Assembly (NCBI GenBank): GCA_035772785.1
Contig: JAOCPU010000087.1
Span: 17,056-81,055 of the forward strand
Length of the DNA stretch: 64,000 nt
Source: Phlebiopsis flavidoalba
Taxonomy: Eukaryota; Basidiomycota; Agaricomycetes; Polyporales; Phanerochaetaceae
Direction of reading: 5' to 3'
The position numbers and the translations under genes are program-made. The notes beneath the pieces were generated by a model. That model worked only from the letters and a program-made list of their open reading frames with translations. It did not search any database and was not told the DNA's origin. This document shows, one piece after another, positions 56,543 through 64,000 of the stretch. Every line of letters begins with the position of its first letter. Position 1 is the first letter of the stretch.

Positions 56543-59001
56543 CACCAGAGCATGTAGCCGTTATATATAACGGGACTATCTTTCTAACAGCCTGCATTGC
56601 ATTATCGGGCTTGGGCTCAGTGGCAGCCGTAATGCCCTGTATTCTAGAATGGGGGGTCAAAACCAATGTTGTAGCCATCACTCAGGGCATTCTAAACATA
56701 CCAGAATGGTATGTTTTGATGGGGAACTGGAGGAGCTATTCACAAAATACATTTTCGGAGCCGACTCTTTTTTCGCAAAATAAGCGCCCGAATGCGGGAA
56801 AGTGCGGCTGGTTCCTGGGCCAGGCCCAGGGGGCTGCCACTTGCCTGATTTGGCTCAGAATTGATGGCAATCCGCTTCCCATCAATTCCGCTTTTGGACT
56901 GCATTTTGGGGTTGCTCCCCAGCTTCCCCCTTGCTTATTTAGGGCGCTGTATTGTAGTTTAAGTACCTATGTATGTTTGGAACATGCTCACCCAGCAGAA
57001 TTCCCATATTTGGCCTGCCAGGGGTGCTACCAATATAATCCGATTTTATTTGGCTTTTTTTCGCGATTTTCAATAGGGTACCCTGGGTTCCCCTGCATTC
57101 CCCTGGCCCTGCTGCTTTTCGTTTAAGCTCATATATGTTCCCTGAGTATGCCCATAACATAGGAACATCATCTGACACATTCCCATTATCCTGAGAATTG
57201 TTTCGAATTTCCGGGTATTTTTCGAAATCTGGGGGTCTGGGCATTGCTTCCTATTGATTGGGGATTGTTCTGAGCATTTCCCCCATGTAGATACACTATA
57301 TTAAAGTATTTCCACCATGTAGATCAAAGGATTTAACATGATATGCATGTTTGGCAACATATTTTTGCGGAATTGATGGCTACTCCCCCTATACCCCCCA
57401 GATCAATAATATACTATTCTGAGCGGATGGAAAGTATCCTATAGGTGCCTAGTACGTGCAGATAAATTGTGGAAGCAATGGGATGCCTGCAGCCAGTGCG
57501 ATTCTCCAGATCTTGGTCGATTATCCTGGCGCTTATTTTCGGATTTTAGGGTTAAGCCCAAATCATGGTATTGCAGTACAAATGAAGCTTAGCTGATATC
57601 TCCATCGTATTCTACACCCCTGAAAACCCTTATATACAAATTTGCGAAAGGAGGGAACATGTACAGGCTGTCAGAGCATAGAAACAGACAGGAAGTTGTG
57701 TAATTGTACAGAGATTCATGTTAACCCCATGCATTCTCTTGTAACACTAGCACATCTTTCCACCCACTTGGGGGATTGATGTAAAGTAAATTGTAGCATG
57801 TGTGGGCACTATGTAGGATGTGTTCTACAGCTGGAAGTAAATTATACTGCCCTGTGTGTGAATAGGTGCACATGTTTTCGCTTTTTTAAACCCTAAATGA
57901 CGCTTTCTTTTGGGTTTAAGGGCTGCTGCAGCACCTGGGGAAGTTGTTATAAACCTCCAGAACTAATTCTACACATGTTCCTACATGTATATAGTATATA
58001 GACAACAGCCAGAAGGTATCCCACCGCTGTAGAGCCCAGGGGTAAATGCGCATTTTCGCTTTTATGCTGGGTACCCCTATTTTGGGGTATATATCAGGGT
58101 GTAGCATGTGCTGTATTCATTCCCTGGTATCCTAGCGTTGTATGTACACTATCCCAATGCTATATGAATATCCTAGATAGTTACAACGACCCCCAGACCA
58201 GTAATACCCCCAAGGGAACCTGCCTAAATATTATTTTTCCGCTTTTCCCCAGAATAATATATATCCCTATTGTTCCCATGTGCTTTGATAGCTTCCAAAC
58301 TTCATTTCTGTATTGCTCCAATGTATGCCTATATAATGGCAAGCATACCGCCCATTTATAGGCCCCCATTCCCCCAGGGTATACCCCCCAATGTGCCATT
58401 TGACCGCTTTTTTATTATTTATAATAGTATTTATTTTGCTGTGGGCCCTGCACATCATGGAACCTCTCAAAAATCGAGATCTGAGCTCTACAAATGTATA
58501 TCTATGTAACCTACATGAAAGAATGGAGGGGAACGAAGGGGGAGGGCAGGAATAGCAGCAGAAATGGGCAGGAAAAGCGGAATATAATGCCAGGAGCTGG
58601 CCCATCAAGATCTAATCTATTTTGATGGAAGCAAGATCTAGGGAAGCCTATCTGGAAGCAGGCACCATCAGTGCCACAAAGCTTTTGATGGGAACCAGTC
58701 CCTGGCGCTTTTTGAGCGCTTTTTTCCGCCGCAATTCCATGGGGTTGCATATTGTAGAAAACTCTATTTTGCCTCATAGCTCCCTCCCATCAAAACATAT
58801 GACAAAACTGTTTAACTGACATATGGTTTGTTTTGATGGCTCTACCACCCAGAATATTTTCGGTATTTTTCGACATATGGCTATCCCCCATTCTAGAATA
58901 TGGGATAGTGAAACATGCTGCCACTGAGCCATAGCCCGATAATGCAATGCAGGCAGTTATAAAGATAGTCCCATAATACATAACGGCTACATGCACGCCT
59001 G
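56543..59001. mobile_element. 2.46-kb hAT-like non-autonomous element with long inverted ends
   Basis: The left end (from 56543) and the right end (to 59001, reversed) share GCATGTAGCCGTTAT and GGGACTATCTTT, then GCCTGCATTGCATTATCGGGC and GGCTCAGTGGCAG. This gives about 80 bases of inverted repeat, with weaker pairing to about 180. The flanks carry ATGTTCC (56536-56542 and 59002-59008), with the base before it differing. TTTTGATGG recurs at 56714, 58620, 58683 and 58831, and inverted at 58787, as expected for subterminal transposase-binding repeats. A 277-codon + frame (56293-57126) crosses the left boundary and is not credible as a gene. Confidence 0.75.
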
Positions 59002-59216
59002 ATGTTCCAGCAGGAACGGTAGGTCAAGTAGACTCGGAAATCTTCGGGCTGGCATTTTGGAATGTATGCGTGATCTATGGCAATTCGCCGGAGAGCAGAG
59101 GATGTGGTGGTCAAGTTGGGTGTGTCGCCGGGGGGATGTTTTTGGGCGTGAGCGCGCGCCAAGTCTCATTGCACGGTGCACCAGTCTGCCTCGACCACTA
59201 GGGCTCAACTAGGGCT

Positions 59217-60535
59217 TTGTTGTTCATGTCGCGATGTGCCGACTTGGTGAGGGGCCCTCTCCTTTTTTCTTCCCACACTTATGAGGATGGCTTTAATCTT
59301 CACCTAGCACTTCTGCCATTTCTCAATTGGTTTGTCTGTAAGTATGTTATGTTGGTTTTTATGACATTGGCTGAAGCCTGCCAAATCTTTGAATTTTTGC
59401 AAGGCCCACAGAATGACATTCAATCAGAATATACTATCAACTACTTGCAAGCTTTTTTGAGCATAAGTCAGAGTCTAACATTTGTATATAGCATCAATAT
59501 ATTGTGCAGAATTGTGACATATTAAAATGCTGTAACTCAGTCATATAAACATTGAGAGCAGTAGTTAGATAATACATTGAAAGAAACTTGGTCTGAAAAG
59601 CTACAAGGTTTTATACAAGGAATAAATTGCTATACACTACTAGACAGTGACTTGGTCTATTTTTGGCTTATTCTGCTGAGAGCCTCTCCTGTTGAGTTTA
59701 ATGTAATCATCAAATTGGGTATATCTATTTTGATTTGCATAGCTATACTTGAGCATTTACAATTTCTGGTCCTTCATGTAACTTTGACATCTGGTGCAAG
59801 TAGTGATATTTCTCTCCATATTGCATAGGTTCACATGTTGTAAAGGGCTCATTGAGCCCAGTGCACAACAAAAGCTCTAAAAGAAATTTACATTGACTCA
59901 AATATATAGCTGTTTGAAGTATAAGTAAAAAGCTATTAAGTACTGAAATGCATAAAATATTGCTAGACATTCAATGTACTATTTGGGCTGCAAGCACAGC
60001 AACTCCTAGCTAATAAGTGGCAAATAAAATATCTTGTTGCACAGAAACAAAAGGACCTGTGATCTAGCACATGATCTTTGAGCTAATGATGTTATATTCT
60101 CTATGACATATTCCATTTGTTGCATTTAGTAGTGTAGATTGATAGGATAAGATGTGTTCAATGTTTGAAGCACAATATAACAAGGACTGAATGAGCTACT
60201 AACAGAATAACAAAGTTTTACTATCTAATCATTGAATAATGGTGAATAAACAAGCAAATAACAAATTAACAAAATACAATTGGCTGAACTTACAAAGAAT
60301 GAGAGTATAATGGGTCAATAACAAAATAACAAAAAAGAACACTGCTTGAACTGTAAGATAACAAGAAATGAACAACTTGATAACAAAATAGCAAAATAAC
60401 AGCAAAGTAATTGCCAAATAACAGAAATTTAACACCAATAAGAAGACTTAACAAAATGACAGAGCATTAATATATTTTTAAGTTCTATTTAAGACTAAAT
60501 AACAAATTACTCTTAAATAATCTTAATTAAAGCTT
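59217..60535. other. A+T-rich, transposon-like region
   Basis: Low-complexity A+T-rich DNA with many AACAAAATAACAAA-type runs (60200-60470) and a TTAATTAA site near 60524. No protein-like frame. Probably another mobile-element copy, related at its right edge to 53413-53460. Confidence 0.5.
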
Positions 60536-60552
60536 GAGTGGTTTTGTGATGA
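60536..60552 (+). repeat. Element motif, partner of 53413-53429
   Basis: GAGTGGTTTTGTGATGA, exact reverse complement of the 53413 copy, at the switch from A+T-rich DNA to more balanced composition. Confidence 0.5.
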
Positions 60553-62081
60553 TTGCTCATATACAAAACCTTATAATTGTAATGCTCAGTTTCATGAGCG
60601 CTCTCATTGATGAGACGGTGGCGCAAATGATCCTGACAAGGCGAAGCGAGAACAGAGAAGAGTGGTGTGGAATTAGAGTAGAAGAGGTCGATCTTGGGAA
60701 TAGAAGGCATCCTGAGGGACTTCTAGTGGTGGTCGTCGCGAGTGCTTCGCGAGTACCTGACACTAACGGCGGGCGGGCTCGCGGTTATGTCAGACTGAGA
60801 AGGTAAAGGAATCGCTCTTGCGGTTCACCTCTCCGAGAGCGTAGCTCGGACGATGATGGTGCAAAAGGATAATATTCCTCGAGCTCATCCCCCGTCTAAA
60901 GGAAGGCCGCCTTGAGAATTGTGTGCGGCGCTAAGTACATAAATGGACATTCATGGTATAAATATTCGTGAAAAGAAAGGAGAGGTCTGAAAGGGTAATC
61001 CACACTGACTAACCGTCACAGAGCCCCCCACTCCAGAGGGCCCCGGCTGCCTACATCGCCCCAGATAGTACACGTTCGGTATTGGTAAAATGCGGGCATC
61101 ATCGATCGTTCCAATCGCATACTCATGCCATTCCATCTTCATATGACTATTGAGAAATCACAGACTCTGAGTAATTATTACGTGTACCAAATTCTTTGTG
61201 TCAGAGAGATAGCTAGCTTTCACATAGTGCCTTCGCCAATGCAGATTTGATGCGGAATCCGGATATACCTGAGGGAAGTTGGAGTATCGTCATTGTGCCT
61301 ACATGGGTATTCATGAATAGATCTTTTTCACATCTTGATGTATTTCTTGACAGACAGCGATTCAGAGAGGTGAAGTCGACTTATTCACAAATTATTTGTA
61401 GGTGTCCTCTACCGCTACAACGCCCTCCCTCTTGAACGTCATATACGTCAAGACAATGCTACCAGTCATTGATACTGTGGACTTTGTGGCGCATTTCTCA
61501 ATGCAGGCTACGAAAGTTTGTTTTATTTATTTGTTGTGTGTAACCTTGGTTATTGAGATACCAAATTCTCTTAGATGGGCAAGAAGCGTTGCAGAAGCAT
61601 TGCGTCGCTCTACATAACTGACTTAATGGGAGGAGAAGATGAGCTGAAGGACTCAGACAAAACCTGCATTCGACAGATTGCGGAGATATACATCGTATTT
61701 GTTGTAGTATTAGGCGCCGGCGGAGCGCAGGTGCCGGATTGGTCTGTGCGAGAGAGTCCTCGGCACAGACACTAAGTAAGTGGTAGGCTGTACCAGGCAA
61801 GGTACAGACTACTCTAGCATAGTCTTTCTCTTATGTTTCTCTCCTCTAATATTCTTCCTATTTCTGTTGCACATGCTACTCACATAAACCTCATTACATA
61901 CATGGTTTTTCCGCATGTACTTAAATAGCCCTCGCATATTCCCCAGAAATTCATTCATTTATTCGTCTCACATCCCCCTTACTAGGTGCCTGATAGCCTG
62001 CGCAATAACAGTATTGCACTTCAGCGAGAGTTAAAAGTCAAGGCAGGCCTCACTGGAGTTGTTGGAAAGGGCTGGGTATTG
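60553..62081. other. Possible gene fragments, unresolved
   Basis: The minus frame from ATG 61142 (MKMEWHEYAIGTIDDARILP) and the + frame near 61410-61510 (LERHIRQDNATSH, then a YCGLCGAF pair of cysteines) look partly coding. Neither extends into a recognisable protein. The cysteine pair could belong to a zinc-binding motif. Confidence 0.25.
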
Positions 62082-62089
62082 GCAATAGC

Positions 62090-62487
62090 TAGTGAAGGAC
62101 AGAGGTAAACCCCTGGGTACCTTGAACCTGACCCCTACCCCTACCCCTGGAAAACTCCTACCTCTGCTCAAAGGTAGGGGTTTTTCAAGGGTACAGAGGG
62201 TTAAGGGTATTACCCAAGAGTTTTAGAGGTATAAGCCATCTAAAGCTCATGCATCTAAGCATTGTGCTGACAATTCTGAGAGTGTTCAATGCAAGTTTCA
62301 TTGATTGACAACACTTGTGTATGTTTTATTCATGGATAACAGCCAAAATAAGCAATGAAAACATATTATATATTATATCAAGGGTACCCCAGAGGTTTCA
62401 ACGGTTTTGGAATCCTGACCCCTACCCCTATCCCTGGTACCCCTACCTTTGATTCCCACGGGTTATCCTTAACCCTGTCCTTCACAA
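62090..62487. mobile_element. 398-bp hAT-type MITE with 8-bp target duplication
   Basis: Ends TAGTGAAGGACAG (62090) and CTGTCCTTCACAA (to 62487) pair at 12 of 13 bases and fit the hAT YARNG pattern. Both sides carry GCAATAGC (62082-62089 and 62488-62495). Subterminal CCCCTACCCCTA and GGGTACC blocks are repeated near both ends. The right flank opens into a protein-like + frame (NSEKFEEWRYQSMERLLEHE), so it may have landed in or near an exon. Confidence 0.8.
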
Positions 62488-62495
62488 GCAATAGC

Positions 62496-63284
62496 GAGAA
62501 ATTTGAGGAGTGGCGATATCAGTCCATGGAGAGGTTGCTAGAGCATGAAAGCGTGAGTTCCAGTCACGAGAGCTACTCAGCACAAGGACACAATAAACTT
62601 TATGACAGGACAGCGCAGACTACGTACAGCAAATGGACTGTTCACAAATCCTATTGAACACTGGTGTGGTCAACACAACTGCGGCAGAGGTCAGAGAGAA
62701 AGTGCAAATTCTGGAGCCCATTTGCAGAGAAAACAAGCCACAGGTTGAAGGCGATATGGGTGAGAGGGAGCAAGTGAGTAAAAACTTCAGAACTTTGTTA
62801 GGCAAGGTTTCAGTAGTCCGGCACTGATGCTCTGACACACCGTTAGGCTTCCAGTCACTCTGCTGTAGAATTTTTGCAGGAGGATGATACCACCAAAGAG
62901 ACAGAATGAAGCAACAACAGTTCAGGCATTGAGGCGGAGAGTGAGCTTAAATACGAGATGGTCTGACGCACACAACTGTCACAATATTGTTCCACTCGTC
63001 GTGCACAAATTATGTATCACAACGCATTATATGACAAGTACTCTATTACTATGATTATCACCCGGTCTTGAGTCCCTCAGGCGCAAAACCTTGAAAAATG
63101 TTTTTGAACAGTCATGATAGTCAATGGCATTCCAACGACTGACTCGCCACAAATGATGGCAAGCATGGCCTTTGCCTATAAAACTATACGTCTACAAGCG
63201 TCTAATTCCCCATAGTGCCAACAATGTTCTTCGTAGTTCTTGACAGCATCCTGACAACTGACTCACCACAAATAATGACAACAA
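62496..63284. other. Spacer with one short protein-like frame
   Basis: The + frame to about 62657 has coding-like composition (SMERLLEHESVSSSHESYSA). The rest has two TGACTCRCCACAAATRATG copies (63138 and 63259), a short direct repeat. No family recognised. Confidence 0.3.
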
Positions 63285-63663
63285 GGGTATGGGTATCTAT
63301 GGGTATGGGTAGGGGTAGCCATTTCAAAACCCATGGTATCCACCAAAAACCCACCACTTGACATCAGCAGTGTGATACTTGGTGGAATATTCTGTATTTT
63401 GATGGAAAACATTATAAACACATTGTTGAGCATTGTCCTATTGCTCTATGCAGTATTATACATGTCTGTTATATATTCTATGGCTTGTATGACATGCCTA
63501 CCTTGTGTTTATATAGTGATTTATAGTCCAAACCCATGGTTCTTACCCATACCCACCTGTACCCTTCAAAAGCCCACCACCCATGGCAGTGGGTATGGGT
63601 TTTGGTGGGTATGGGTAGGGGTAGGCTCTGAGATACCCATGGTTCTACCCACGTCCTTCACTA
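63285..63663. mobile_element. Partial MITE related to the 62090 element
   Basis: The right end GTCCTTCACTA (63653-63663) matches the terminus of the 62090 element. GGGTATGGGTAGGGGTAG blocks occur near both ends (63293-63316 and 63608-63634), with inverted AAACCCATGG sequences inside. The left terminus is not readable, so the copy is truncated or diverged there. Confidence 0.5.
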
Positions 63664-63667
63664 CCCG

Positions 63668-63925
63668 GGGTTGCTGCTGCTCTGTCTATGCACGCTGTAG
63701 CAGTGACCTGCCTGGTGCACACCCATCTGCACGGTGCAAATGGGTTGCTACTGCTCTGTCCACGCACACTGTAGCAATGACCTGCCTGGTGCACACCCAT
63801 CTGCACTGTGCAAACGGGTTGCTTGCTGCTCTGTCTATATATACTGTGTGCTGCTCTATCAATATGCATTGATACAGTAACCTGCCTCGTGCACACTGTA
63901 AATCTGCACAGTGCAGTATGGCCTG
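63668..63925 (+). repeat. About 74-bp tandem repeat, three units
   Basis: Units begin GGGTTGCT at 63668, 63742 and 63816. Units 1 and 2 are nearly identical, sharing GACCTGCCTGGTGCACACCCATCTGCAC. Unit 3 has an insertion and more changes. No convincing coding frame; CTGCAC/GTGCA motifs give short inverted repeats. A further partial copy (CCCATCTGCATAGTGCAGA) reaches the window edge. Confidence 0.75.
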
Positions 63926-64000
63926 TATCTAAACAGGTCAATATCTAATATAATCCGCATTTATGGCTGCATTTCCATACCCATCTGCATAGTGCAGACA

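Larger units (their letters stand above)
54899..59171 (-). pseudogene. Unrecognised minus-strand gene split by two transposon insertions
   Basis: The first exon part (59171-59002) includes SALRRIAIDHAYIPKCQPED and ends YLTYRSCWN. When the 56543-59001 element and one 7-base duplication are left out, the frame continues at 56542 as ICPRDLGEASEVAARRVASL and a Ser/Thr/Pro-rich stretch to VCNEPVG. It is then cut by the 55730-56177 element and resumes at 55729 toward a GTGAGT donor at 55569. The next exon (55480-54899) is Ala/Thr-rich with TALSATTALSATT repeats. No domain recognised; GC-rich host sequence stands out against the A+T-rich surroundings. The junction reading at the larger element is seamless, which is the best evidence for the model. 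Confidence 0.55.

Noticed and set aside
56293..57126. 277-codon + strand open frame
   Set aside because: It crosses the left boundary of the 2.46-kb element, so half is host DNA and half transposon end; composition is not protein-like.
62130..63650. CCCCTACCCCTA and GGGTAGGGGTA blocks as telomere repeats
   Set aside because: They are short, inverted and confined to MITE ends rather than forming a continuous array.

Overview
The window looks like nuclear DNA of a basidiomycete fungus, most likely an Agaricomycete. Genes lie on both strands and are broken by short GT-AG introns (about 50-60 bases where both splice sites are clear). Several have a TATA box about 100-130 bases before the ATG. 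There are no operons and no ribosome-binding-site logic. Recognisable conserved genes are ORC1, a C2-domain phosphatidylserine decarboxylase, a LEU5-type mitochondrial carrier, an aldose 1-epimerase, an F-box protein and a small HMG-box-like protein. A family known to me only as an uncharacterised, expanded basidiomycete family is present in three tandem copies.

Layout. 0-10 kb: a secreted Ser/Thr-rich repeat protein (+), an intron-containing tRNA-Arg(ACG), an aldose 1-epimerase (-), a tandem duplication of about 1 kb carrying two small zinc-ribbon genes (-), and a second secreted tandem-repeat protein (-). 11-20.5 kb: three paralogues in tandem on the + strand, with a second tRNA-Arg copy between the first two. 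20.7-23.9 kb: ORC1 (-). 24-32.9 kb: a gene-poor stretch with possible gene fragments and one possible Ty3/Gypsy integrase remnant. 32.9-37.2 kb: phosphatidylserine decarboxylase (-). 38.9-48 kb: short or unrecognised genes, the HMG-box gene, the mitochondrial carrier (+) and the F-box gene (-). From about 51.4 kb to the end the sequence becomes A+T-rich and is dominated by non-autonomous DNA transposons. Five have readable inverted termini, and four of those have target-site duplications (TA, 8 bp, 8 bp and 7-8 bp). Two of them split one exon of a minus-strand gene at 54.9-59.2 kb.

Almost every recognisable gene, including the normally essential ORC1, needs several one-base frame corrections, often at homopolymers. 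The sequence therefore either has many consensus indels or comes from a decayed haplotype. Gene ends given here are outer limits of homology, not clean reading frames. Families were recognised by eye from sequence patterns; no database search was run.
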